64,000 nucleotides of DNA from Akkermansiaceae bacterium (GTDB taxonomy: Bacteria; Verrucomicrobiota; Verrucomicrobiia; Verrucomicrobiales; Akkermansiaceae): the NCBI GenBank assembly GCA_025457665.1, contig JALOTY010000006.1, positions 1-64,000 on the forward strand. Reading direction: 5' to 3'. Each line of letters opens with the position of its first letter. Within the stretch, counting starts at the first letter, position 1. Below, piece by piece: positions 8,652 to 17,831 of this stretch. A model generated the notes under the pieces. The model was not told the origin of the DNA, did not search any database, and worked only from the letters and a program-made list of their open reading frames with translations. The position numbers and the translations under genes are program-made.

Positions 8652-9025
8652 GGGCGTTCGAGGATTTCGACTTCGTATCCGTCCGGATCGGTGACAAAGG
8701 CCATCTTGCGTTCGCCGGAGGAGAATTTCTCACGCCAGGCGGAAGGCCAGATCTCGATGCCGGCTTTTTCGAGTGAGTCGCAATACCCGATGATGTCGGG
8801 CACACCCACGCAGGTGTGCATCAGGTCCTCGGGGCAGGTGGTCTTGTAATCGGCGGACCAGGTGAGTTCGAGGAAGACGTCATTTCCGGGAAGTTCGAGG
8901 AAGGCGAGCTGGTTGCCTTGGGGCGAGGTTTTGCGTTCGGCCTCGCGGTAGCCGAGCTTGGAGTAGAAAGCGACGGAGGCATCGAGGTCCTGGACGCGGA
9001 TGCGGGTGTGGAGGAAACGGATCAT
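8648..9025 (-). CDS. Glyoxalase I family (VOC) protein
   Basis: This 125-residue protein has the paired beta-alpha-beta-beta-beta modules of the vicinal oxygen chelate superfamily. The expected metal ligands are all in place: His6 (RFLHTRI), Glu53 (VFLELTW), His70 (LMHTCVGV) and Glu120 (GYEVEILE). This is the H/E/H/E set of glyoxalase I, which isomerises the glutathione-methylglyoxal hemithioacetal to lactoylglutathione. The ligand spacing agrees well with gloA, but a related lyase cannot be excluded. It is coupled to rpe through a 4-bp overlap. Confidence 0.85.
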   Translation of the reverse strand: MIRFLHTRIRVQDLDASVAFYSKLGYREAERKTSPQGNQLAFLELPGNDVFLELTWSADYKTTCPEDLMHTCVGVPDIIGYCDSLEKAGIEIWPSAWREKFSSGERKMAFVTDPDGYEVEILERP

Positions 9026-9151
9026 GGCGGGGGGAGTTTGGAGGGGATTTCGGGCGATGTCAGGAGCGAATCGTGCATGTTTTGCGATATCGTGCGCGTG
9101 GTGTGACTCGCTGTGGCCATGACGATGTTCCCGTGATAGGTTTCAGATGCC

Positions 9152-9586
9152 ATGAAAACGATCCTTGCTGCCATCGATTTCTCGGATCTCACGCGTCGGG
9201 TGGTCGAAACCGCCAGAAACCAGGCGGAGGCCTTCGGTGCGGACCTCCATCTGATCCACGTGGTGGAACCCGAACCCACCTACACGGCGTATGGATTCAC
9301 GCCGGATGAATTTCCCGCGATGAATCTTTTCCAACAGGAAGCGAGAAAGCGTGCCCAGGCGCGGCTTGAGGAAGTGGCGGCGGCCGTGCCGGGAGCCCGT
9401 GTGGTCTTGCTCGATGGCAGCCCGCTGCACGGCATTTTGGAGCATGCGAAAACCTGCGGCGCGGATCTGGTGGTGGTTGGGTCGCATGGTCACGGCATGA
9501 TGGCATCGCTGCTGTTAGGCTCGGTGGCGGAGGGCTTGGTGAGAAAGGCCGCAGTGCCGACGATGGTGGTGCCAGCCTTGAAATGA
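9152..9586 (+). CDS. Universal stress protein (UspA family)
   Basis: This 144-residue single-domain Usp has the N-terminal strand TILAAIDFSDLTRRVV with its conserved Asp. The ATP-binding loop near the C-terminus reads GSHGHGMMASLLLGSVAEGLV and ends in the usual VPTMVVP strand. The glycine-rich loop (GxxGxG then GS) suggests an ATP-binding Usp. It stands alone, transcribed divergently from the glyoxalase-rpe pair. Its codons for Leu-Leu-Gly include one of the CTGTTAGG octamers described in the findings. Confidence 0.92.
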   Translation: MKTILAAIDFSDLTRRVVETARNQAEAFGADLHLIHVVEPEPTYTAYGFTPDEFPAMNLFQQEARKRAQARLEEVAAAVPGARVVLLDGSPLHGILEHAKTCGADLVVVGSHGHGMMASLLLGSVAEGLVRKAAVPTMVVPALK

Positions 9587-9636
9587 CGGGGTCTGGAGCT
9601 TGATCGAAGAAATCGTCACCGAGTTCCCCGGGGTGC

Positions 9637-9652
9637 GTGACGGAAGCGTCAC
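9637..9652. repeat. Inverted repeat between uspA and the TonB receptor gene
   Basis: GTGACG and CGTCAC are perfect inverted arms separated by GAAG, with CCGGGG and CCGGG extending the pairing loosely on either side. It lies 50 bp after the uspA stop and 110 bp before the receptor start. No T-tract follows, so it is a poor Rho-independent terminator. It could be an operator or an mRNA hairpin. Confidence 0.35.
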
Positions 9653-9762
9653 CCGGGCTCGCTTCATTCCGGGCGGAGGTGCGGCTAGCAAGCTCGCGCC
9701 CGATGTTCCGCGCTGCCTTTTCCGACCTGCCGATCCGCCATCCGTCGCGGAGTCGTGCATTC

Positions 9763-12700
9763 ATGGCCCATTTGAGCTGTTGGGTTTTTGTGATTTCGTG
9801 GCTGTGCTGGTCGAGTCTCTTCGGTGCCGGTCCTTCGGCAGAATTGCTGCCGCCAAAAGAGGACCCAGGCATGGTTCGTCGGGTCGAGGTGGCGGCCGCA
9901 GGTCCCCTCTGGTTCGCTGCGCTTGCTGCCCTCGACGTGGCCGAGGCGGGAGCCGCGATGGTCGAGCCGCCTCTCGAGAAATGGCTCGGCTGGTTGCGTC
10001 CGCCGGGGCCCTGGCGAAGTGATTCGGATACTGCGTTTCTCGTAGATCTGCCGACCATCGATGTCGCCCCTCCGGCCGATGGCGAGGGCCCGTGGGCACC
10101 CGCCGAGGTCACCGCAGGTGTGGACCCTGCCGCTGTGCCCGCAGCTCCCGAGGCGAACCCCTTGCCCGGCATCCTGCGGACCGGAGATTGCGTGGTGGAA
10201 GGGGAGGTTTCGGATGTGACGACTCTCGAACCCATCGCGGGTGCCATCGTCACCGCGATGGGCACCGGCAGGGAAGATGAGACCGACTCAGAAGGCCGCT
10301 TTCGCATCGCCGGACTTCCGGAAGGCGAAATCACGTTGGAGGCACTCAAGCTCGGATACTCCTCGGGCACGGCGGTCGTGATCCTGAGAAACGGCACCGT
10401 CGGCGAGGCGCGGATCGCCCTTCGGGTCAAACCGCAGGACAGTGTCGAAGGCGAGTATCTCCTGCCTGCGGAATCCATTGTTGGAGAATACACGGAGTCG
10501 AACCAAGGGGATTTCAATCTCGATCTCGACCTCACCACCACGACCACCTCCGGGATCAGCAAGGCGGAATTCTCCCAGAAAGGCATCAGCGATGCAGCCG
10601 GTGCCGTTGGCAAGATTTCCGGCGCGAACATCGTCGGGGGAAAATTTGCCGTCGTCCGGGGTCTCGCCGACCGCTATGTCACCACCCTTTTCAATGGTGC
10701 TGCGATTTCATCGGCCGATCCGTCCCGCAAGGCAGTGCAGCTTGATATCTTTCCGACTGTCGCGCTTCAGGGGATCGACATCGCCAAGACTTACGACCCC
10801 AGCCTGCCTGGTGATTTCGGGGGTGGCACGATCAAGATCAAATCACTGAGCATCCCGGAAGAAAGAATTGCCGAGTTCAAATACAAGATGACTTGGAACT
10901 CCAATCTGGAGGACCGGATGCTCGTCAATGGCTCCCGGGAGCTGGGATTCTGGGGAGATGTTGACAATCCGATCCCCGATTCCTGGGTTTGGAACACGAA
11001 CGCGGCTGGAGATCCTGTGAGTTTCAACAGTGGCGGGAATCGAGTCGTCCCTGGCGCGAACAACCGCAACCCGACTCAGCAGCAAGCCCAGATCGCGATC
11101 GGCCGTCAACAGCAGGCTCTTGCGAATGGTGCGGTCGAGGGCCAGCGCGCGCTCCACTCCTCCCAATCCTTCATGCCTCAGGTGGTCAGACCTGAGGAGG
11201 CGCATAGCATGTCGCTGGTGTATGGCGACCGCATCGAATTCGAAGACGGTGGTATCCTGGGCTTCATGACCGCTTTCCAACACGGCACGAGCGACGAAGT
11301 GAATGCTCCGGCGCAGGAGAATCGTCTGACCTCGCCGGCACGCTCATGGACCGAGGAAAGCTACGCCCGGGAGGTCGATTGGTCCTTTTACGCGAGTGCC
11401 GGTTACAAGCCGAACGACAATCATGATTTCAATGCCACTTACTTCCGGAAGCGAATTGCAACCGATGCGATCTCCCATGGCACCAACTTCGAGATTGCGG
11501 GCAGTGAGTTCTACGGAGGCCTGACCAACAACGCGGCGACGATCAATCGCTACGGAGCTTCCGCCGTTTATAAAAAGGAATTCTGGGTCATTGATCCCAT
11601 CATCCGGGATACCGAATTGATGCAATTGGGCGGGCAGCACAAGAATGACTCCGGAACCAAACTCGGTTGGTCATTGACGAGTTCAGTGGCCCGCGAATCC
11701 CGACCCCATAGCAGCACATTCCAAAACGGCATTCTTGACTTCGCTGATCCGCGGGTCGCAGCCGAAGCGGCGGTCAACCCTGATTTCATCTACAACCCCT
11801 CGCTTGGACAGATTTCGACACTTGAGTATCAGACCTTCGTCGAAGACCTCAATGGCAGTCAGGACTCTTCCCGCGAAACCCAGTTCATCGAAGAGAACGG
11901 CCTCGAGGCTTCTCTCGACCTGACACAGTCGATCTGGTTGACGGACGAGGAAGAGGATGGTCCGCGCATCGATCTCGCGTTCGGCGGAAGCCAACTCACC
12001 AAAGACCGGGAACAGAGCGGAAGGATCTATCTTTTGAGGACTTCAAGTTGGGAGCGCTGGATCACCCGAAACCTGCCTGCGTGGTGGCCGAGTGACATCG
12101 CGCCCTTCTCCCCCTCTTCGCCGCTTTCGGGAACCTTGCTGCCGGATGGCAGCCCCCTTCCAGCCGGCTTTGCCTCGCTCGGCGAGTATCTTGCGCGAAA
12201 TCCCGATAAGCTGGTCGATTACTTCAACGGTTACGGCACGGAGAATGCCGGAGGGATTCCGGGAACGGGGACTGCCGCCACCCGGGCCAACTTTGTCTTC
12301 CCCGACGCCCCCTACTACCTCAATGGCTCGGGACTCGAAGTTCGTAATGTCGGTAGCGATCTGAGTCTAACAGGACTCTACACCTCGGCGACCTTTCATG
12401 GCGATTTCTGGCGCTTGGGTGGCGGCGCGCGATGGGAAGAGGAGGTGAAGAGTTATGAAGTCGCCGCCGCTCCCCTGACAAGACTCGCAGCGGGTGATCC
12501 ATCGCGCTTCGGAACCGTCACCACCGACGCCCTCATCCCTTCGGTTCAGGCCGGTCTGGATCTCAGTCCTGACAAAAGCTGGCTCACCTTCGCCTGGTCC
12601 AGGACGGTCGCGCGTCCGACATTCCACGAGTTCCTGCCCATCGAATCCATCGACCAGAGCACCGGCATCATACGGCGTGGCAACTCCAACCTCACGGAAA

Positions 12701-13371
12701 CCTCGATCGAAAACATCGATGCTTCGCTCGACTACGTTTTCAGCGATAGTTTCAACGGACGGATTTCCCTGTTCCACAAGAACCTGATCGATCCCATCGT
12801 CGTCGTGCAACAGGTCGATCAGGGGGTCAATTCGACGTCCTACATCAACGGTGACCGGGGATCGATCACGGGCTTCGAACTCGAAGCCTCCTGGAAACAG
12901 GAAAACGGTCCTTTTTCGCTGACAGGCAACTACACTTTCATCGACTCCACGCTCAACTATCAGGTCAATCAAGGGATCAATGTGACCGACCTTGAGACCC
13001 GCTTTCCGTTCCAGCCCGGCCAAATCCTCAATGCCACCTTTGGCTGGGCACCGGAAGACCTGCCATGGAGCGCGTTCCTCACCGCGAACTTCACCGACGA
13101 GTATCCCACCCTGCTGCGCAGCGAACCGAGCGCTTACGATGTATGGCTTAATCCGCAGTTTACGCTCGACCTCGTGGTGGCCCGAAAGTTCGAGCTCGAA
13201 CATTTCGACGCGACCATGACTTTTGGCTTCCGGAACCTTCTCGGTGGAACGCGCGAATACGAATATCGCGGTGGGGGGGTCAACGGTGCTGCCGGACAGT
13301 TCGACGGGCTTTCATACACCCTTGAAGAACCGGGGAGGTCCTTTTCCGTGGAGTTCAAGGCCGCTTTCTAA
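9763..13371 (+). CDS. TonB-dependent outer-membrane receptor with carboxypeptidase-like domain
   Basis: The start at 9763 (MAHLSCWVFVISWLCW) gives 1202 residues with an export signal. An unusual hydrophobic, proline-rich region of about 115 residues precedes a carboxypeptidase-regulatory-like beta domain at about 140-215 (GEVSDVTTLEPIAGAIV, DSEGRFRIAGLPEG). The TonB plug domain lies at about 270-365 (VVRGLADRYVTTLFNGA, DIFPTVALQGIDIAKTYDP, GDFGGGTIKIKS). The rest forms a beta-barrel ending in phenylalanine (SFSVEFKAAF), as usual for outer-membrane barrels. It imports an unidentified ligand using energy from TonB, and a full TonB-ExbBD set is encoded 4 kb downstream. The duplicated surface protein next door may be its extracellular partner. 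Confidence 0.92.
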   Translation: MAHLSCWVFVISWLCWSSLFGAGPSAELLPPKEDPGMVRRVEVAAAGPLWFAALAALDVAEAGAAMVEPPLEKWLGWLRPPGPWRSDSDTAFLVDLPTIDVAPPADGEGPWAPAEVTAGVDPAAVPAAPEANPLPGILRTGDCVVEGEVSDVTTLEPIAGAIVTAMGTGREDETDSEGRFRIAGLPEGEITLEALKLGYSSGTAVVILRNGTVGEARIALRVKPQDSVEGEYLLPAESIVGEYTESNQGDFNLDLDLTTTTTSGISKAEFSQKGISDAAGAVGKISGANIVGGKFAVVRGLADRYVTTLFNGAAISSADPSRKAVQLDIFPTVALQGIDIAKTYDPSLPGDFGGGTIKIKSLSIPEERIAEFKYKMTWNSNLEDRMLVNGSRELGFWGDVDNPIPDSWVWNTNAAGDPVSFNSGGNRVVPGANNRNPTQQQAQIAIGRQQQALANGAVEGQRALHSSQSFMPQVVRPEEAHSMSLVYGDRIEFEDGGILGFMTAFQHGTSDEVNAPAQENRLTSPARSWTEESYAREVDWSFYASAGYKPNDNHDFNATYFRKRIATDAISHGTNFEIAGSEFYGGLTNNAATINRYGASAVYKKEFWVIDPIIRDTELMQLGGQHKNDSGTKLGWSLTSSVARESRPHSSTFQNGILDFADPRVAAEAAVNPDFIYNPSLGQISTLEYQTFVEDLNGSQDSSRETQFIEENGLEASLDLTQSIWLTDEEEDGPRIDLAFGGSQLTKDREQSGRIYLLRTSSWERWITRNLPAWWPSDIAPFSPSSPLSGTLLPDGSPLPAGFASLGEYLARNPDKLVDYFNGYGTENAGGIPGTGTAATRANFVFPDAPYYLNGSGLEVRNVGSDLSLTGLYTSATFHGDFWRLGGGARWEEEVKSYEVAAAPLTRLAAGDPSRFGTVTTDALIPSVQAGLDLSPDKSWLTFAWSRTVARPTFHEFLPIESIDQSTGIIRRGNSNLTETSIENIDASLDYVFSDSFNGRISLFHKNLIDPIVVVQQVDQGVNSTSYINGDRGSITGFELEASWKQENGPFSLTGNYTFIDSTLNYQVNQGINVTDLETRFPFQPGQILNATFGWAPEDLPWSAFLTANFTDEYPTLLRSEPSAYDVWLNPQFTLDLVVARKFELEHFDATMTFGFRNLLGGTREYEYRGGGVNGAAGQFDGLSYTLEEPGRSFSVEFKAAF

Positions 13372-13620
13372 GGCTGGTTTCCGCCTGTCACCCTGATGGC
13401 GAAGGGCGGCGAGAGGTTCAGGTGGGACTGAGGCAAAATCGACACAGAAAACCGCTCCGGTGGGATGGATCGATAGGTGATGTTGCGGTGCCTTCCGGGA
13501 TTGGAAGACTCCGACAACCAGATCCGAAACTCACTATCCATGAAACCGACACGAACCTCCATACGCGCTCTTCTGGCGCTTGCAGCAGTGATGCCATGCG
13601 CCGTTCAAGCGGCTCAGATT

Positions 13621-16500
13621 GACGTGGTTGCCACCCAGACGGTCAACACGACGGCATTTGGCACAAACGTCGATGCCATCACGGCCAATACGACTTGGAC
13701 CAAGGACAATGTTTACATTCTCAATGACAAGGTTTTCGTCGCCCCCGGTGTCACCCTGACCATCGAACCCGGCACGAAGATCTATTCGACCTTCGATGAC
13801 AAGGGCACTCCCTCCGACAAGGCTGACGATGACTTCGGTGCACTCGTCATCACCCGTCATCACCCGTGGCGCGGACATCAACGCCAACGGCACTGCTGAG
13901 GAGCCGATCGTCTTCACGACCATCGATGAACTCGAAGCCGAGACCCAGACGGATCTCGATGGCGACATGGCCGTCGCCGAAGCGCCGACTCCCACCACCG
14001 TGGGTCGCTGGGGTGGGGTGGTGATTCTTGGCGAAGCTCCCGTCGCCAACTACAGCGGAGCAACCAACATCGGTGAGGACCGGATCGAAGGCTTCCAGCC
14101 CGCAGCTTCTGCCGACCTTGACCTCGACACCCGCGCCGACGTGATCGAATACGGTGGCAACAATGCCGCGGACAGCAGTGGTGTGTTCCGCTACGTGTCG
14201 ATCCGCCACGGCGGTTACGTCTTCTCCGGCGCGAATGAAATCAACGGTCTGACTCTCGGTGGCGTGGGCTCTGGAACGCAGCTCGACCACGTGGAAATCT
14301 ATGCAAATTCCGATGATGGCTTCGAATTCTTCGGCGGCACGGTGAACACCAGCCATCTCGTGGCGGCCTTCTGCCAGGACGATTCGTTCGATATCGACCA
14401 AGGCTACTCCGGCACCAACCAATTCTGGTTCTCGATTCAGACTCCTTTCCTTGCCGATGGTGTGGGCAACGGTCGGGACCGCGCGGGCGAGTGGGATGGC
14501 GTGACCGGCACGATCGGAGATTACTCCAACAACTCGGCTCCGGTGATTTACAACGCGACCTTCATCGGATCGGGCCGAGTTGCTCCCCAGCCCGGCACGG
14601 CCAACAACGCGCTGTTCCTCGACGACAGGTTCAAGGGCAAGCTTTACAACTCGGTCATCGACGACTTTGCCGGCGACCTCATCACGGGTGATACTGGCGA
14701 CGGCCAGGGAACTGGAGTGCAGTTCGCTCACAACACGGTCGGTCGCTTCGGCGGCGGGACTCCCGGAAACAATCTTTCCTACATTGCCAACTCCGCGGGC
14801 ACCGGCACTTTCTTTGATGCCGCCGGCCTCACGATCAACGGCAACTCGAACGGCGGAGTGGATCCGAAATACAATTCCTACAACCGTGATTCGGGCAATC
14901 TTCTTCTCGATATCGATCCCCGCCCGGCGAATGATTCGCCCCTTCTCGTTGCCAATGGAGCGACGCTGCAAGGCGGTGCGCCGGTTACTACCGACTTCCG
15001 CGGTGCCTTCGGCTCCGTGAACTGGGCTGCGGGTTGGACGAAGTTTGATGAAGCATCGTATTTGACCAAAAAGGTCGATGTCATCGCGACCCAAACGGTC
15101 AACACCACTGCGTTCGGCACGAACGTTGATGCCATCATCGCCAACACGACCTGGACCAGCGACAACATCTACGTCCTGACCGACAAGGTTTTCGTGGCAC
15201 CGGGTGTCACCCTGACCATCGAGCCTGGCACGAAGATCTATTCGACCTTCGATGACAAGGGCACTCCCTCCGACAAGGCTGACGATGACTTCGGTGCACT
15301 CGTCATCACCCGTGGCGCTGACATCAACGCCAACGGCACTGCTGAGGAGCCGATCGTCTTCACAACCATCGATGAACTCGAAGCCGAGACGCAGACGGAC
15401 TTCGATGGCGACGGAATCATTTCCGAAGCTCCGATCGCGACCACGGTGGGTCGTTGGGGTGGAGTTGTCATCCTGGGTGCCGCTCCCGTTGCCAACTACA
15501 GCGGAGCAACCAACATCGGTGAGGACCGGATCGAAGGCTTCCAGCCCGCAGCTTCTGCTGACCTTGACCTCGACACCCGCGCCGACGTGATCGAATACGG
15601 TGGCAACAACGCTGCGGACAGCAGTGGTGTGTTCCGCTACGTGTCGATCCGCCACGGCGGCTACGTTTTCTCCGGCGCGAATGAAATCAACGGTCTCACC
15701 CTCGGTGGTGTGGGTTCCGGCACCGAAATCGACCACGTCGAAATCTATGCGAATTCCGACGACGGCTTCGAGTTCTTCGGCGGCACGGTGAACACCAGCC
15801 ACCTTGTGGCGGCTTTCTGCCAGGACGATTCTTTCGATATCGACCAAGGCTACTCCGGCACCAACCAGTTCTGGTTCTCGGTCCAGACACCTTTCCTCGC
15901 CGATGGCGTGGGCAATGGTCGGGACCGCGCGGGTGAATGGGATGGCGTGACTGGCACCATCGGTGACTACGCCAACAACTCGGCTCCGGTGATTTACAAT
16001 GCGACCTTCATTGGCGCGGGCAGAATCGCGCCGCAGCCCGGCACAGCCAACAACGCGCTGTTCCTCGACGATCGGTTCAAGGGCAAGCTCTACAACTCGG
16101 TCATCGACGACTTCGCGGGCGACCTCATCACGGGTGACACGGGCGACGGTCAGGGAACTGGAGTGCAGTTTGCCCACAACACGGTCGGTCGTTTCGGCGG
16201 CGGTGCCTACACCGGAAGCAATGCCAGCAACCTGACCTTCGTGGCGAACTCGGCAGGCACGGGAACCTTCTTCAGCGCTGCGGGTGCTCCGATCAATGGA
16301 AACTCCAACGGTGGTGTGGATCCCCAGTATCGCAACTACGTTCGTGACGATGGCAATCTGCTGGTTTCGATCGATCCGCGTCCGGCTTCCGGTTCTCCGC
16401 TGCTTTCCGGCAGCCTGCAGCCTGGTGCTCCGGAAGCCGTGAATTTCCGCGGTGCCTTTGGATCTGAAAACTGGGCCGCTGGCTGGACCCGACTGAGCTT
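13621..16500 (+). repeat. Two tandem 1.45-kb intragenic repeats
   Basis: Copy 1 spans about 13621-15055 and copy 2 about 15077-16500. The offset is 1456 bp before the 10-bp duplication and 1446 bp (482 codons) after it. Long blocks are nearly identical at the DNA level, for example 13785-13853 against 15241-15309 and the segments around 14050-14200 and 15490-15640. Other blocks differ mainly at third codon positions. This suggests an older duplication homogenised in places. Confidence 0.9.
13845..13864 (+). repeat. 10-bp perfect tandem duplication causing a frameshift
   Basis: CGTCATCACC occurs twice without a gap (13845-13854 and 13855-13864). The matching position in the second copy of the gene (around 15301-15312) has it once. 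Adding 10 bp moves the frame by +1, and the two open frames that join here overlap across the repeat. Confidence 0.9.
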
Positions 16501-16896
16501 TGGTGGCGAACTCCAAGGTGAAGCCCCCTCCACCGGCGGCTCCGGCGAGCCTCCGTTCGCGGACGTGGACAACGACGGTGTTTCCGACACCCTCGAAGCC
16601 ACCTCCGAACTGGCTGCCTTGGGCTTCAGCGTGGGAACCAATGATTCGGCCCTGTTCAACTCGATCTACACCGAAGCTGCGATCCAAGATCTGGTCACTG
16701 GCAACCAAGTGATGATCGAAGCCGCAGGCGGAAACGTCAACCTGACCCTCCCGGTCTTCAAGAGCAACACGCTCGGTGGCTGGACCCCGGCGGGTGACCT
16801 CCAACTGACCCTGCCACAGGACGGCGGCAAGCAGTTCTACCGCATCGAAGTCAGCGGTGCCAACTGATCGTTGATCCCCGAATCCTCGTTTCCCAA

Positions 16897-16929
16897 GCCG
16901 CCCGGACTGGTTCCGGGCGGCTTTTTTTT
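16897..16929 (+). terminator. Rho-independent terminator after the surface-protein gene
   Basis: A perfect 10-bp GC-rich stem (GCCGCCCGGA at 16897-16906 paired with TCCGGGCGGC at 16912-16921) has a 5-nt loop and is followed by eight T residues (16922-16929). It lies 30 bp after the stop of the duplicated surface protein. It separates that gene and the receptor from the DUF3450-TonB operon, which must have its own promoter between here and 17043. Confidence 0.92.
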
Positions 16930-17042
16930 CGGTGACAGTCTCGGAAGATCCGCCTCTGCGCCATCTTGTCGAAAGCGTCACATTCATCCCATCGGCAAAC
17001 CCGGCCGCTCCGGTTTTCATTCGCCCGCTTTCCAAGCGAACC

Positions 17043-17831
17043 ATGCGTGCCACCCCGATATCGACCCTCGCGCTGCTGTTGGCGGCGGCGGTGGTTTCCG
17101 GTCAGGAACCGGAAACCTCAGCGACTGAGAAACTGAAGGAATCCGTTAGAGAATGGATCGAAACCATGCGTGAAATCCAGGTGGAGGAAACCACCTGGGA
17201 GCGCGACAAGGAGTTGCTGGAAGGCCAGCGTGAATCACTTGAGAGCGAAATCCGCGATCTTGAGACCCGCGTGAAGGATGCACGCGAAATGAAGGCCACA
17301 GCCGACAAGGAATCGGTGGAGGATGTGGCCAAACGGGACGCACTTGCGAAGACCGATGAAATGCTTTCCTCCGAGGTTCGTTCATTGGAACTCGGGCTGG
17401 TCGCAAAGCTGCCCGCATTTCCCGCACCCCTTGCGGCGGATGCGCGGGTGAAGGAGCTGATGGCCCAGGTGACCGAAGATTCGAAGCGCACGGGTGACGA
17501 AGCCAAGAAGGATCTCACCAAGCGACTCAACAATGTCCTCAACCTCCTCGCGGAAGCGGAGAAATGGCAGCAGACCGTCCACCTCCGCGAAGAACTGCGC
17601 GAGACCGGGGACGGCAGAAAATTCAACATGCAGGTGGTTTATTTCGGCTTTGGCATCGCCTACGCCGTCAATGAAGGTGGTGACTATGCCCTCATCGGCC
17701 GCCCCGGAGAGGATGGATGGAAGTTCGACAGCCGGCCGGAACTCGCTCCGCGCATTCGTGAATTGGTCGATGTCCTCAATGGTGACGTGGAATCGAAATT
17801 CATCAACCTCCCCCTGATTTCCCAGCCATGA
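17043..17831 (+). CDS. DUF3450 periplasmic coiled-coil protein of the TonB2-like operon
   Basis: The start at 17043 (MRATPISTLALLLAAAVVSG) gives 262 residues with a signal peptide ending near QEPE. Residues about 30-110 are a charged coiled coil. The C-terminal half holds FNMQVVYFGFGIAYAVNEGGDYALIGRPGEDGW, the hallmark region of DUF3450. Genes of this family are known at the head of TonB2-type operons in Vibrio and Shewanella, directly before ttpC, as seen here. The product is presumed periplasmic and linked to the energising complex, with no known enzymatic activity. Its TGA overlaps the ATG of the next gene (ATGA at 17828-17831). Confidence 0.87.
   Translation: MRATPISTLALLLAAAVVSGQEPETSATEKLKESVREWIETMREIQVEETTWERDKELLEGQRESLESEIRDLETRVKDAREMKATADKESVEDVAKRDALAKTDEMLSSEVRSLELGLVAKLPAFPAPLAADARVKELMAQVTEDSKRTGDEAKKDLTKRLNNVLNLLAEAEKWQQTVHLREELRETGDGRKFNMQVVYFGFGIAYAVNEGGDYALIGRPGEDGWKFDSRPELAPRIRELVDVLNGDVESKFINLPLISQP

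Larger units (their letters stand above)
13540..16867 (+). pseudogene. Duplicated secreted beta-helix-like surface protein, frameshifted as read
   Basis: The ATG at 13540 starts a clear signal peptide (MKPTRTSIRALLALAAVMPC...VQAAQ). The product consists of two tandem copies of one unit of about 480 residues, each with TVNTTAFGTNVDAI, VAPGVTLTIEPGTKIYSTF, GRWGGVVILG, FEFFGGTVNTSHLVAAF and NNALFLDDRFKGKLYNSVI. This pattern suggests right-handed parallel beta-helix secreted proteins encoded beside TonB receptors. After copy 2 come a DNDG segment and a terminal domain ending FYRIEVSGAN. A 10-bp tandem duplication at 13845-13864, absent from copy 2, shifts the frame after residue about 107. As read, the gene makes only a truncated 120-residue product from its own start. 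Without the duplication the protein would be about 1105 residues and intact. The gene may be phase-variable, decayed, or affected by a sequencing error. Confidence 0.8.

Noticed and set aside
9297..10631. 444-residue minus-strand frame over uspA and the receptor start
   Set aside because: It spans two well-supported plus-strand genes and their spacer, with a Ser/Pro/Arg-rich shadow composition.
13850..17053. 1067-residue open frame on the minus strand opposite the duplicated surface gene
   Set aside because: It mirrors the repeats of the plus-strand gene, lacks domain matches and a plausible signal, and results from strong third-position bias. The plus strand has a signal peptide, family motifs and a terminator.
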